Of a stretch of 64,000 nucleotides of DNA, positions 41,752-50,096 are shown piece by piece. The DNA is taken from positions 2,422,001 to 2,486,000 of the forward strand of contig NC_009656.1 in assembly GCF_000017205.1 (NCBI RefSeq), in the 5' to 3' direction. The notes beneath the pieces are model-generated. The model searched no databases and was not told the DNA's origin. It was given only the letters and a program-made list of their open reading frames with translations. Source of the stretch: Pseudomonas paraeruginosa PA7. GTDB lineage: Bacteria > Pseudomonadota > Gammaproteobacteria > Pseudomonadales > Pseudomonadaceae. Position 1 is the stretch's first letter; each line of letters begins with the position of its first letter. The translations under genes were made by a program, and so were the position numbers.

Positions 41752-42413
41752 GCTACGGAGTATTAATTCGCGGGGATACTGGGCAAACAATAATCGACGA
41801 CAGTAATCCATGTATTCACTTCGCTGCGTCGGGAGCTTATGGACATACGACCGGCAGAGAAACTGTTATTCAATATGCCTCTCCAATACAGTCCCCGTAT
41901 GAGCCGTATGTCTTCGTGCGCCCAAATGGTCCGCATCAAATCTATTTGTTCAGACATATCGGCGCCCCGGGGAACTGGACTGGATTTGCATTCTGGCAGA
42001 CGATCTATCTGGACGTGGGCCCTCCAATCTACGGCGGAAAGTGGAAAGCTGGCGCGGTCATGTTGCCGAAAACCGGTGGGTGGGGAATGCAGGTTTTCGA
42101 CTCCCAGTCGCGTGTGATGTTCGACAGTAACCGGGACATCGTTCGCTATGTCGGTGGCGCACAGGTTTGGAATAAGTATTCGTACAACCCGAACTGGCCA
42201 GGCGGGATGGCACTACAAACGTGGTATCTGCCGTTCACATATGGAGTTGAGGCCTACTTCCAAGTCAGCCATTTCAATGTCAAAGCATTCATAACGTTAG
42301 AAGCACCGCGCATAGGTTTTCTTGAGAACTCAATGAGCTTGATATTTGTTTCATCAATTGTTCGGTCGGAAACTAATCAGCAATTCAATTGGCCGCTTAT
42401 TGTAGTGGCGTAA
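41748..42413 (+). CDS. Larger MSYG-family tail protein
   Basis: 221 aa, beta-rich and rich in Tyr, Trp and Gly (PYEPYVFVRPNGPHQIYLFR, WKAGAVMLPKTGGWGMQVFD). It shares the opening MSYGxxIRxxxGxxI with the preceding gene but is more AT-rich, suggesting a different origin. Probable exchangeable tail-tip or fibre part that contacts the host surface. Confidence 0.6.
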   Translation: MSYGVLIRGDTGQTIIDDSNPCIHFAASGAYGHTTGRETVIQYASPIQSPYEPYVFVRPNGPHQIYLFRHIGAPGNWTGFAFWQTIYLDVGPPIYGGKWKAGAVMLPKTGGWGMQVFDSQSRVMFDSNRDIVRYVGGAQVWNKYSYNPNWPGGMALQTWYLPFTYGVEAYFQVSHFNVKAFITLEAPRIGFLENSMSLIFVSSIVRSETNQQFNWPLIVVA

Positions 42414-42431
42414 ATATATCTGGAGGACTAT

Positions 42432-43223
42432 ATGGCTTGGTATTCCACAGGCACGGTTGCTGTCACGCTGAACTCGCCGACAGTCACCGGCACTGGGACC
42501 GCATTCTCCGCCAACGTCCGGGTCGGCGATGCTTTTCGAGGCCCCGATGGACGTTGGTACGAGGTCACAAACGTCGCCAGTTCGACGGTCATTTCGATCA
42601 AGCCCAACTACCAGGGCGGCGCGGCTAGCGGCCAGTCCTATGCGGTGGCGCCGATGCTGGGCTACGACAAGGACCTGTCAGATCGTTTCAACCAGATCGC
42701 GATGGATTGGGGAGCGACGCTGGCAGGCATAAAGCCCTGGGCGCTCTCTGCAAATGCCGCAGCGGCGCGGGGGGATCTCGGCCTCGGCAGCGCGGCGGTA
42801 CGGGAGGCACTTGGTAGCTCGGGGGCTTTGTACTCTCGAGACAGTATTCTCGGCACGGTTTCGCAGGCGAGCGGCGTACCCACCGGTGCGGTGATCCAGT
42901 GCGGGAGCAACGCGAACGGAGAGTTCGTGCGGTTTGCGGACGGAACTCAGATATGCGCTGGCGTTAGCAGTACCGCTTTGGTGTGCAGCGTTGCGACCGG
43001 GGGTGGGTTTCAGTCGGGGGGCGTTGCTGCGCTCTATTTTCCTGCTGCGTTTTCTGCTGCGCCATCTGTTTCACCGGTTCCGGCGTTTAGAGAGGGCGCA
43101 ACAGCTCGTGCATGGCTTTCGATGAACCCTCCGTCGGCTTCTGTTGTGACGCTGATTTCTCACGGATTTGTTGATAGGGCCGAGGTTATGCCCGGATACA
43201 TCGCGTTTGGGAGATGGTACTGA
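42432..43223 (+). CDS. Tail fibre protein
   Basis: 263 aa. N-terminal attachment part (TVTGTGTAFSANVRVGDAFR, GPDGRWYEVTNVASS), a short shaft, then IQCGSNANGEFVRFADGTQI, the motif that opens the receptor-binding tip of many fibres. The C-terminus (MPGYIAFGRWY) is the usual aromatic end. Short for a fibre, so it may sit on the J tip. Confidence 0.75.
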   Translation: MAWYSTGTVAVTLNSPTVTGTGTAFSANVRVGDAFRGPDGRWYEVTNVASSTVISIKPNYQGGAASGQSYAVAPMLGYDKDLSDRFNQIAMDWGATLAGIKPWALSANAAAARGDLGLGSAAVREALGSSGALYSRDSILGTVSQASGVPTGAVIQCGSNANGEFVRFADGTQICAGVSSTALVCSVATGGGFQSGGVAALYFPAAFSAAPSVSPVPAFREGATARAWLSMNPPSASVVTLISHGFVDRAEVMPGYIAFGRWY

Positions 43224-43525
43224 TGATCATCACATTGTCACCGTACTATCCGCTGCCAGGCAGCGGCGAGCACCTATCGCTGAGCAGGGCTGGCGATGTG
43301 CTCACCGTGAACGGCCAGGCGTTCGACTTCACTCCGTTACCGGAGGGTGGCGAACTGCCGGCCGAGGCGATTGGATCAGAGTGGTTCGCTGGTCCCGCAG
43401 TGCGACGTGCCGACCGGCTGGAACTGAGCCTGCGGTTCCCGCTGGCTGATGATGCAAGTGCCGCCGCTCGCATCCCTGAACCGTTGCTGATCGATGCCGA
43501 TGGACCTGTGGAGTTACCGCGATGA
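43223..43525 (+). CDS. Tail fibre-associated protein
   Basis: 100 aa, start overlapping the fibre stop. PLPGSGEHLSLSRAGDVLTV and FDFTPLPEGGELPAEAI are typical of a small protein found after fibre genes in Pseudomonas phages. Possibly a fibre assembly factor. Confidence 0.6.
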   Translation: MIITLSPYYPLPGSGEHLSLSRAGDVLTVNGQAFDFTPLPEGGELPAEAIGSEWFAGPAVRRADRLELSLRFPLADDASAAARIPEPLLIDADGPVELPR

Positions 43526-43749
43526 TCGACTGGAGCAAGGTAAAGACCGCTGAACAGCAGGCGCAAGAGCGCAGGCAGGCTGAGTACGATGCCGCAGCCG
43601 TGGCGCGGGCAAATGCATACCGCCTGGAGAGTGACCTGCTCAAGACCGAGGCTGAATTCGATGCGATCAAGGCCGGTACCGAGCCGGACTACTCTGCCTG
43701 GATCGCCAAGGTCGAGGAGATCAAAGCACGTTTCCCGTTGCCAGATTAA
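43522..43749 (+). CDS. Tail fibre assembly-like protein
   Basis: 75 aa, helical (KTAEQQAQERRQAEYDAAAV, FDAIKAGTEPDYSAWIAKVE). Charged coiled coil, overlapping the previous gene by 4 bases. Similar to XkdW-type or tail-fibre chaperone tails. Confidence 0.55.
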   Translation: MIDWSKVKTAEQQAQERRQAEYDAAAVARANAYRLESDLLKTEAEFDAIKAGTEPDYSAWIAKVEEIKARFPLPD

Positions 43750-43775
43750 ACCTGACAAAACCTATCGACGAACGA

Positions 43776-43806
43776 AAGCCCGCCCTGCGCGGGCTTCGTC
43801 GTTTTT
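43776..43806 (+). terminator. Terminator between fibre and endolysin genes
   Basis: AAGCCCGC/GCGGGCTT arms with a 5-base loop, then CGTCGTTTTT. Confidence 0.65.
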
Positions 43807-43815
43807 GGAGCACAT

Positions 43816-44445
43816 ATGCCTATCACTGAGCAGCAGCTGCTGCAGATATTTCCGAACGCCGGCCCGCAAGCCGGCGTTTTTGTTGGTGCGCTGAACCGCG
43901 GGATGACTCGCTTCGGTATCACTTCGCTGGTGCGCGCGGCGGCGTTCCTCGCCCAGGTCGGCCACGAGAGCGCCCAGCTGACCCGCCTGATGGAAAACCT
44001 CAACTACAGCGCGCGGGGCCTGGCGGCGACCTGGCCGAGCCGTTATCGCGATGCCGACGGCCAGCCCAATGCCCTGGCGCAGCGCCTGGCGCGCAACCCC
44101 CGGGCCATCGCCGACAACGCCTACGCCGCGCGCAACGGCAACGGAGACGAGGCGTCCGGCGACGGCTGGCGGTACCGCGGGCGCGGCCTGCTGCAGATCA
44201 CCGGCCGGGCGAACTACCGCGCCGCCGGCGTCGGGCTGGGCCAGCCGCTGGAGCAGGAACCGGAGCTTCTCGAGCAACCGGAGTGGGCGGCGATCTCGGC
44301 GGCCTGGTGGTGGTCGACGCACGGCCTGAACGACCTGGCCGACCGCGGCGAGTTCGCCGCCATCACTCGGCGCATCAACGGCGGCACGAACGGCCAGGCG
44401 GAGCGCCTGGCGCTGTGGGAGCGGGCGAAGAGGGTGCTGTCGTGA
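43816..44445 (+). CDS. Endolysin, glycoside hydrolase 19
   Basis: 209 aa. GH19 features: AAFLAQVGHESAQLTRLMEN with catalytic Glu51 (in HES) and a second Glu at 60, then GDGWRYRGRGLLQITGRANY and RRINGGTNG. No signal peptide, so it needs a holin. It cuts glycan strands of peptidoglycan for lysis. Rz and Rz1 follow at once. Confidence 0.93.
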   Translation: MPITEQQLLQIFPNAGPQAGVFVGALNRGMTRFGITSLVRAAAFLAQVGHESAQLTRLMENLNYSARGLAATWPSRYRDADGQPNALAQRLARNPRAIADNAYAARNGNGDEASGDGWRYRGRGLLQITGRANYRAAGVGLGQPLEQEPELLEQPEWAAISAAWWWSTHGLNDLADRGEFAAITRRINGGTNGQAERLALWERAKRVLS

Positions 44446-44810
44446 TCCCTTGGCGCTGGGCAACCATCGCGCTGGCCTGCCTGCTGCTGGTCGGCCTCGG
44501 TGCCGTTGGCGGTGTCTGGCTCGGCGCGCGGCACTACCGCCCGCAACTCGACGCCGCGCGGTCGGACCTGGTTGCCTGCCGTGCCGCCCGGGGAGAGTTG
44601 GAGGCCGCAGTGGCGGAGCAGGGCAGGCAGGTCGTCGCGCTGCGCCTGGCCGGCGAGCAGCGCGCCCGGGATGCCGCGCAGGCTGTGGATCGGGGGCGGC
44701 AGCAGGCCGCCGAACAGTATGCCGCGGCACAGCGCCTGCTGAGCCAGAGAACTGCCGGCGAGCAGTGCGCGGCCGCCGAGGCGGTCATCGATCGGGAGCT
44801 GGGTCTATGA
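44442..44810 (+). CDS. Rz-like inner-membrane spanin
   Basis: 122 aa from GTG at 44442, overlapping the endolysin stop. An N-terminal signal anchor (WATIALACLLLVGLGAVGGV) and a periplasmic coiled coil (ARSDLVACRAARGELEAAVA) are the usual i-spanin plan. With Rz1 it fuses inner and outer membranes in lysis. Confidence 0.82.
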   Translation: MIPWRWATIALACLLLVGLGAVGGVWLGARHYRPQLDAARSDLVACRAARGELEAAVAEQGRQVVALRLAGEQRARDAAQAVDRGRQQAAEQYAAAQRLLSQRTAGEQCAAAEAVIDRELGL

Positions 44811-45070
44811 GGGCGGTGCTGATGTTGGTGGTATTCGCGCTGGCGGGATGCGCCGGCCGGCAGGACGCCGAGCCGCGCACGGTGCGCGTAGAAGTGCCCC
44901 TTGCTGTGCCGTGCCGAGTGTCGGCGGTGGAAGTGCCGGCATGGGCAGCGGCAGGACTGAAGAAGAGCGACGATCTCCAGACCAAGGTCCGTGCGCTGCT
45001 GGCCGAGCGGCGGCAACGGATCGGTTACGAGGCGCAGCTCCTGGCTGCGAATCAGGCCTGTCAGGATTAG
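44807..45070 (+). CDS. Rz1-like outer-membrane lipoprotein spanin
   Basis: 87 aa, ATG overlapping the Rz stop (ATGA). Lipobox LAGC at residues 12-15 followed by a Pro- and Val-rich stretch (VEVPLAVPCRVSAVEVPAWA), typical of o-spanins. Here Rz1 mostly follows Rz rather than being nested in it. Confidence 0.82.
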   Translation: MRAVLMLVVFALAGCAGRQDAEPRTVRVEVPLAVPCRVSAVEVPAWAAAGLKKSDDLQTKVRALLAERRQRIGYEAQLLAANQACQD

Positions 45071-45105
45071 GAGTAGACTACGGCCTTTTCCTACGAGGGC
45101 GGGGC

Positions 45106-45369
45106 ATGCTGGTGATTCGATTCAAGGGCTGGTCGGTGAAACTCGACCATCAGGTGGGCAGCGCTGGGAAATTCGGCATCTGGTCGTTCCACGGCTCGGA
45201 GAGCAGCTACGTCCCGGACATGATGACCATTCTCCGGCATGCAGCGATCCGGCCAGCGGAGCCGAAGGAGGGCGGCGAAGTCGAGGTATTCATCTGTGAT
45301 GCACGGATGGCGCAGGACGACTGGCGGTCGGTAGGGACTGGCGTCGCCGCTTACGAAGCTGAGCGCTGA
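45106..45369 (+). CDS. Small hypothetical protein
   Basis: 87 aa. GKFGIWSFHGSESSYVPDMM and EVEVFICDARMAQDDW; no known family. It converges on the SRAP gene with 19 bases of overlap at the 3' ends. Function unknown. Confidence 0.55.
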   Translation: MLVIRFKGWSVKLDHQVGSAGKFGIWSFHGSESSYVPDMMTILRHAAIRPAEPKEGGEVEVFICDARMAQDDWRSVGTGVAAYEAER

Positions 45370-46043
45370 GGCTCGATTAGATGGGCGCCCTGGTTCCGGA
45401 CGTTGCCCACGTCGCGGCTGACCGCGTACCACCGGAACGACTCGCTCGGCTCGCCCTGGTGGAGCACGATCTGCTCCGCGCGCTCCGGCGTTGTCGCCGG
45501 GTCAATCCACTCCCGGGCCAACTCGGGCGGCAGCACAACCGGTCTCCGGTCGTGAATATCGACCAGGCCGCCGACGCTATCGGCGGTGATAATGACGAAC
45601 CCATGCTGCTCGGCCTGCTCATCATCGAGCCCGGGGAACTGGCCAATCGCGGCGCAGAGGATCGGTGAGCCGTCGGCGTGCTGGATGTGATACGGCTGTT
45701 TCCGCGTGCCGCCGTCTTCATCGACCACCCACTCGAACCATCCTGAAACGGGGCAAAGCGCGCGATGGCGCCAAGCTGCGCTGAAGAAGCGTCCATGCGC
45801 CACTTTCTCGACCCGAGCGTTGATCGGCGCCGCGCGATCACGGGCCCAGAACGGCCTCCAGCCCCAGCGAATGGCCTGGGCGACCAGCGCGTCCCCTTCG
45901 AGTCGGAACGTTGTAACTTGGGTCGATGGCGCTACGTTGTAGCGCTCGGGCTGCTCGCCGACCAGGTTGACCAGCATGGCCGGCATCGACAGCGCGTCGA
46001 CGAACTCGTGAAGCCCCGTGTACTGCGAAAGCCTGCCGCACAT
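45351..46043 (-). CDS. SRAP (YedK/HMCES) abasic-site protein
   Basis: 230 aa from MCGRLSQYTG at 46043. All SRAP motifs are there: Cys2 directly after Met1, ERYNVAPSTQ, RWGWRPFWARD, NARVEKVAHG, CPVSGWFEWVVDEDG and VDIHDRRPVVLP. Cys2 forms a thiazolidine link to abasic sites in single-stranded DNA and so shields them. It is second in an operon with a LexA box, so it is made after DNA damage, when the prophage is induced. Confidence 0.93.
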   Translation of the reverse strand: MCGRLSQYTGLHEFVDALSMPAMLVNLVGEQPERYNVAPSTQVTTFRLEGDALVAQAIRWGWRPFWARDRAAPINARVEKVAHGRFFSAAWRHRALCPVSGWFEWVVDEDGGTRKQPYHIQHADGSPILCAAIGQFPGLDDEQAEQHGFVIITADSVGGLVDIHDRRPVVLPPELAREWIDPATTPERAEQIVLHQGEPSESFRWYAVSRDVGNVRNQGAHLIEPQRSAS

Positions 46044-46083
46044 CGCATCGCTCCAGCCGAAGTGAGTGTGCGGTAAGGGTAGT

Positions 46084-46596
46084 TCACGTGGGCCAACGCC
46101 ACGGCCGGAAGTCATCAGGGATCTGCTCGGCGAGTTGCAGCGTCCCGCCAGCGTCGAGTTCGATCACGAGTCCACGCACAACGCCCGCCCGCGCGAGCGC
46201 CTGTCCCAGGCGCAGATAGACCTGCCCATCCACGGGATCACGGCCGAGGTAGCCCAGGCGCTGGCGGCCTGGCGCGGCATGGTAGATGCCCTCGTTGTCT
46301 ACGCTCCCGACAACACGCTCGCCGTCGATCACGTTGTAGCAGCAGTCGGCGCAGTAGTGCGTCTCGCGCGTGATGCTGTGCTCGATCGCCCATGAGTACA
46401 TGCCGAGGGCGTCGGTGACCATATCGTGCCGGTCCTGCAGGTTCACGATTCCGCACTGGTAGAGCTCGTTGGCCTCGCCCACAAGGTACACGTACTGCTC
46501 ATCCGCGGCATACAGCCAGGCGGCATGCTGACGGATCGCAGCGAGCCATCGTGTGACACGTTCGTGCTGGCGGCGGCGGGGGGCGGAGTAGGACAT
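46084..46596 (-). CDS. Hypothetical first gene of the SOS operon
   Basis: 170 aa, GGAG 6 bases upstream. Contains four cysteines in or near HYCADCCYNVIDGE and an aromatic, helical N-terminus (RVTRWLAAIRQHAAWLYAAD). Not a family I recognise. A perfect LexA box lies 37 bases upstream, and the SRAP gene follows after 40 bases, so both probably respond to damage. Confidence 0.65.
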   Translation of the reverse strand: MSYSAPRRRQHERVTRWLAAIRQHAAWLYAADEQYVYLVGEANELYQCGIVNLQDRHDMVTDALGMYSWAIEHSITRETHYCADCCYNVIDGERVVGSVDNEGIYHAAPGRQRLGYLGRDPVDGQVYLRLGQALARAGVVRGLVIELDAGGTLQLAEQIPDDFRPWRWPT

Positions 46597-46632
46597 GGAA
46601 ATCTCCGGCGGGCGAGTGGGCCGGAAATTATG

Positions 46633-46648
46633 CTGTATGAATATACAG
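46633..46648. promoter_or_regulatory. LexA box of the SRAP operon
   Basis: CTGTATGAATATACAG: near-perfect LexA site (CTG-N10-CAG with an AT-rich alternating core), better than the one at 9265. Positioned to control the minus-strand operon and possibly the tiny plus-strand ORF. Confidence 0.85.
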
Positions 46649-46668
46649 TCATCCTCAGGAGGCGACGA

Positions 46669-46719
46669 GTGGAAAGCTGGTCGGAGGAGAAGCGGTCGTG
46701 TCAGTGGAGGGACTGGTAA
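46669..46719 (+). CDS. Possible 16-residue peptide ORF
   Basis: GTG start 6 bases after AGGAGG, encoding 16 residues rich in Trp (VESWSEEKRSCQWRDW) before TAA. It lies 20 bases right of the LexA box. The ideal ribosome site is the only support. Confidence 0.3.
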   Translation: MESWSEEKRSCQWRDW

Positions 46720-46741
46720 AAAATGCTCGCCCTGGAGGGGC

Positions 46742-46840
46742 TTGCTACGAATTTGCTACAGCAAATTGAATTTATTTCGTATCTATATGATTTTATTAGG
46801 TAATTTTTTCTAGTTTGACCGATCCATCATCGGCGCAACG
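46742..46840. other. Prophage right end / attR region
   Basis: Phage-side AT-rich DNA with direct repeats TTGCTAC (46742-46748 and 46753-46759) and a palindrome AATTTGCT-AC-AGCAAATT (46750-46767), reminiscent of integrase arm or Xis sites, leads into the dusA sequence. The core crossover must lie in or near GCGCCGATGATGGAT (minus strand, about 46823-46838), since dusA-like coding is lost after it. The exact core cannot be fixed without attL. Confidence 0.6.
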
Positions 46841-46890
46841 GAGAAGCGGCGGGAGAGGGCGGCGTGGTCGGTGGTCGGTTCTGGGCGCAT
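46810..46890 (-). pseudogene. dusA: dusA 5' fragment, cut by prophage
   Basis: 26 codons from ATG at 46890. The end ALSRRFSVAPMMD is the start of tRNA-dihydrouridine synthase A, where the family continues WTDRHCR; here it runs into phage DNA (RSN, stop). DusA reduces uridines in the tRNA D-loop. The 5' end of dusA is a known integration hotspot for prophages with dusA-associated integrases. The rest of dusA should lie beyond attL, left of the window. Confidence 0.85.
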
Positions 46891-47578
46891 CGGGACTTCG
46901 GCAAGAAGAGTGGAGCAGGGCGGGGATTCTATCAGGGATGGGGGAAGGCGGGGGCTGGGAGCGGTTGATCCAGCGCTGGTGGGTTCCCTTGATTGAAAAC
47001 TAGAGTACGGAAATAGATCCGACCCCTTCCATCGCTCGGTTTGCGAGGTAATCACACAATGGTGCGCGCAGATTATTGTGCTGTCGATCATGTCGGCGGT
47101 GCGAACCCGCATAGGTATCGGCCACAAGCACGCGTCGAGCATTGTCGTCTCGACCTGGCGCCGGTAGCAACCGGAACGCACGGTTGTATTAATTCTTCAG
47201 CCGGCAGGCGGCTATGCGATCCCGCCCGAGCGATCCGCATCATCCACGCCCCTAATATGGACGATTATCGCCCGCAAGCTGGCCACCGCATCCCCGCTCC
47301 GATGGCTGCGGTGGTATGAATAGTGCTCATTAACATCCGAAACACCGGATCGTTCGCCATGCTCTGCTCTCATAAAGCAGCCTGAAACACTGGTATCACG
47401 CACTCCGACTTGTCCATGAAACGGCGTTCTCGTGCTGAATGTCGATACGGTCCAGGTTATCCCCGGCACGAGTAATGGGGCGAATCGCGAGGCGTCCTAG
47501 AGGACGCCGGATTTGTTTGTTGTGACATCCAGCTAGTTCATCACTGCGATAGATGCTGCGCGTAGGAGAAATGCCATT
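46891..47578. other. Gene-poor chromosomal stretch upstream of dusA
   Basis: 688 bases. The right-hand part near 46891-46950 should hold the dusA promoter (TAGAAT near 46930 on the minus strand). A hairpin GGCGTCC-TAGA-GGACGCC (47491-47508) then ATTTGTTTG could be a terminator. Short ORFs of 60-92 codons are present on both strands, but none has a ribosome site or family match, so I call no gene. It looks like degraded DNA. Confidence 0.5.
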
Positions 47579-48180
47579 TCAGCGGAAAACAGGGATTGTC
47601 CCCGATGGCGTGTTCCGATTGCCAGCTTCCTCCATCAGTTGCGCCAGCTCAGCGATGCGGCGCTGGCCTTTCTCGAGCGCCTGCGCCGAGGTATGCACCG
47701 AGTAGTTGCCCAAGTGCAGATCGTGCGGATGCGGCACCGCCGAGGCGAGCAGGAACACAGAGTCGAGGCTGCCAGAGGCTTCGAGGGTGATCGGCGTTTC
47801 GCCCGGCTCGAATACCACCAGCTCGCCAGTACGGATAGACGCGCCGACTTCAAGCTGGCCCTTGGCGAGTGCCAGCCAGCCGACGGTATGCCCGGCAGGC
47901 GGCTGATACGTCCAGCGTTCGCCGGGACGCAGGGTGATGAGCAGGCAGTTGATGCCCTGCGGCGCGGGCACTGGGCTTTGTGCGCCTTCGTACAGGCCAG
48001 TGATGATGCGTGCCGGGCCAACCTGGGGCGTTTGCTCGGCTTCGATGAAGCGGCCGTCCGGCTCGCTGTTTTCGAGTTCGGGGGTAAAGCCAACCAGAGT
48101 TGAAAGCCTTGGGTCCGCGGAGCGTCAGAGGCCGACAGTTCCTTGCCGTGCCAGATGCCGTTGCCGGCGCTCATCCCTTT
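47579..48180 (-). pseudogene. Pirin-family remnant, truncated and frameshifted
   Basis: Two frames together give a pirin C-terminal two thirds: first KGMSAGNGIWHGKELSASDA and RTQGFQLWLALPP, then, after a 1-base loss near 48075, ELENSEPDGRFIEAEQTPQV, PAPQGINCLLITLRPGERWT and the second cupin down to SGTIPVFR. The first cupin half with its metal-binding His residues is missing. Pirins are cupin proteins of about 230-290 aa. Non-functional; a relic of an earlier insertion or rearrangement. Confidence 0.75.
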
Positions 48181-48331
48181 GACGACGCAGACGAAGGCTG
48201 CTCCTGCCGGGTTCCCTGCCAGGTGTTTAGTTCGTTTCCGCTGCCGGGCTAGTTCATCTGCAATATTGCGCTCCCACCCCCACTCAGTAATATGGCTGCT
48301 CCATGCCCCAGCCTCTGTCAAGGATCGATAC

Positions 48332-49372
48332 ATGAGACTGCCTCGCCCGCGTTTAGCCCTGCCCGCCGCCTTGCTGCTTTCCCTTTCCCTCTCAGGCTGC
48401 GTGTCGGACCTCGATTCGGGCGTCTACGGCAGCATGGACGATCCGCGCAACGCGCAGATGCTGGACCTGGTGGACCAGGCGCTGAAGGGGAACATGGCCG
48501 TGGTGCTGGTGGCCGACGTGATGCCGCACAAGTCACTGAGCGATGCCCTGACCATGACCCAATGGACGCCTACGGCGATCTGGGAGTACGAGAAGGACCC
48601 TAAGGTGACCTTCGGCCGCAAGTTCCAGACTAACGCGCTACAGCGGAAGCCCGACGAGACCTACCTGTTCAAGGCCTTCGAGGTGCATATCCTGCCGCCC
48701 GGCAAATACCTGCTGACCGGCGGCGACGACTATCAGATCCATGGCTTGCTCGACCAGGTCGGTGCCCGCGGCGGTCCGCCCGGCTCGGGCCGTGGCGCCA
48801 ACGGCACCGCGTACCTGTCCCCGGAGCTGTATCGCGAGTACTACCGGGAAGACGTCTGGAAAGATGCCACCTATGGCAGCGAGATCAAGACCGAGAAGGT
48901 CTGTACCGCCGTGCATATGGCCTCGGGCGCCTGCGTGAGCTGGGGCGAGCAGCAATACACGCAGACGACCCAAGGCTCCCAGGCCGGCTATTACCAGCAG
49001 ACCGACTCCCGCGACGTGCCCTCGATCAAGGTTCAGGCGCGGCTGCCGCTCGACAAGGCGCTGGCCAGCTTCACCGTGCAGGGCGGGCAGTTGCTGCTGG
49101 CGCCGCGCATGCACCTGAAGACCCCCGGCTACAAGTACCAGCAGTCGAAGTGCCGGGCCATCGATCCGAAGAAGATCGAGTGCCCGCTCGAGAACCTGAC
49201 CGTCTACACCTGGCCGGCGCCGATGGAGTTCACGCAGTCCCTGATCGCGCAGCGGAGCCTGGGCGACAGGCACCGGCAACTGCTGTCCAGGCTCCAGCCC
49301 CTGCAGATCACGCCGCTGCGCAAGCAGGGCATGGAGGACCCGGTCTGGGGTGTGCCGCTGTCATTGAAATAG
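48332..49372 (+). CDS. Conserved exported lipoprotein
   Basis: 346 aa from MRLPRPRLAL (AAGGA 7 bases upstream). Signal peptide with lipobox LSGC (Cys 25), then DLDSGVYGSMDDPRNAQMLD and a mainly beta periplasmic domain (FEVHILPPGKYLLTGGDDYQ, VCTAVHMASGACVSWGEQQY) with six or more cysteines. No family recognised. The next gene is also exported, so both may serve one envelope function. Confidence 0.8.
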   Translation: MRLPRPRLALPAALLLSLSLSGCVSDLDSGVYGSMDDPRNAQMLDLVDQALKGNMAVVLVADVMPHKSLSDALTMTQWTPTAIWEYEKDPKVTFGRKFQTNALQRKPDETYLFKAFEVHILPPGKYLLTGGDDYQIHGLLDQVGARGGPPGSGRGANGTAYLSPELYREYYREDVWKDATYGSEIKTEKVCTAVHMASGACVSWGEQQYTQTTQGSQAGYYQQTDSRDVPSIKVQARLPLDKALASFTVQGGQLLLAPRMHLKTPGYKYQQSKCRAIDPKKIECPLENLTVYTWPAPMEFTQSLIAQRSLGDRHRQLLSRLQPLQITPLRKQGMEDPVWGVPLSLK

Positions 49373-49446
49373 CGCTATTCGTTCAGGGCGCAGGGTGCCG
49401 CCCCTGCCCACTATCGACAGGGCGTATTTCCCCACAGGAAGGCGAC

Positions 49447-50043
49447 ATGAACGTATATCGCAAGGTTTCCCGCAGCGCCGCGACTTGGCTGTGCGCCGCC
49501 CTGCTGGCCGCCTCCGGCCATGCCTGGGCCGAAGACTGGTGGGTGGTACGCAAGGGCGACGACCCTGCCGAGCTTGACGTATTCCTGGCCGATGCCGACT
49601 CGCTGGCCCCGGTGCCAGGCATCGAGAACGCCTGGCAATTGCAGATCGCCATGCTGTTCGACTCCTTCCATCTGCTCAGTGCGCACCAGTACCGCTGCGA
49701 TACGCGAGAGGTGAAGGTAGTCAACGCCAAGACCTTCTCCAACCGCGGGGAACCCACGAACCTCCAGTTCACCTTCGCCAAGGGCTGGACCCCGCTGCCC
49801 AACGAAAGCCATGAAGCAGCCCTACGGTTCATCTGCGCGCCGCAGGAACGCGAACGCAACGGCATGCGTTCCGCCGGCAGGGGCGTGCCGTTGCAGGCGG
49901 TGATCACCGCCGTTGGCATGGTCGAGATGGAGCGTGCCCAGGCCAATCTCGCCGAGGCCCGGCGCAAGCTCGAGGAGGCGAAGAACGATCGCGTCATGGG
50001 TGAACTCGATCGTCTGCTCGGCAACGAGCCCCGGAAACCCTGA
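49447..50043 (+). CDS. Exported hypothetical protein
   Basis: 198 aa. Signal peptide cut after SGHAWA, then EDWWVVRKGDDPAELDVFLA and two conserved-looking cysteines (YRCDTREV, RFICAPQE). A C-terminal coiled coil (ERAQANLAEARRKLEEAKND) follows. Surface-adhesion-like small periplasmic protein; function unknown. Confidence 0.75.
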   Translation: MNVYRKVSRSAATWLCAALLAASGHAWAEDWWVVRKGDDPAELDVFLADADSLAPVPGIENAWQLQIAMLFDSFHLLSAHQYRCDTREVKVVNAKTFSNRGEPTNLQFTFAKGWTPLPNESHEAALRFICAPQERERNGMRSAGRGVPLQAVITAVGMVEMERAQANLAEARRKLEEAKNDRVMGELDRLLGNEPRKP

Positions 50044-50096
50044 ACCGTCCCGACCGGACCCGATATCGGTCGAGGGGCTCGGAGGATGTCGATGAA

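Noticed and set aside
47041-47319. 92-codon plus ORF in the dusA upstream gap
   Set aside because: No ribosome site or recognisable family; overlaps equally weak frames on the other strand.
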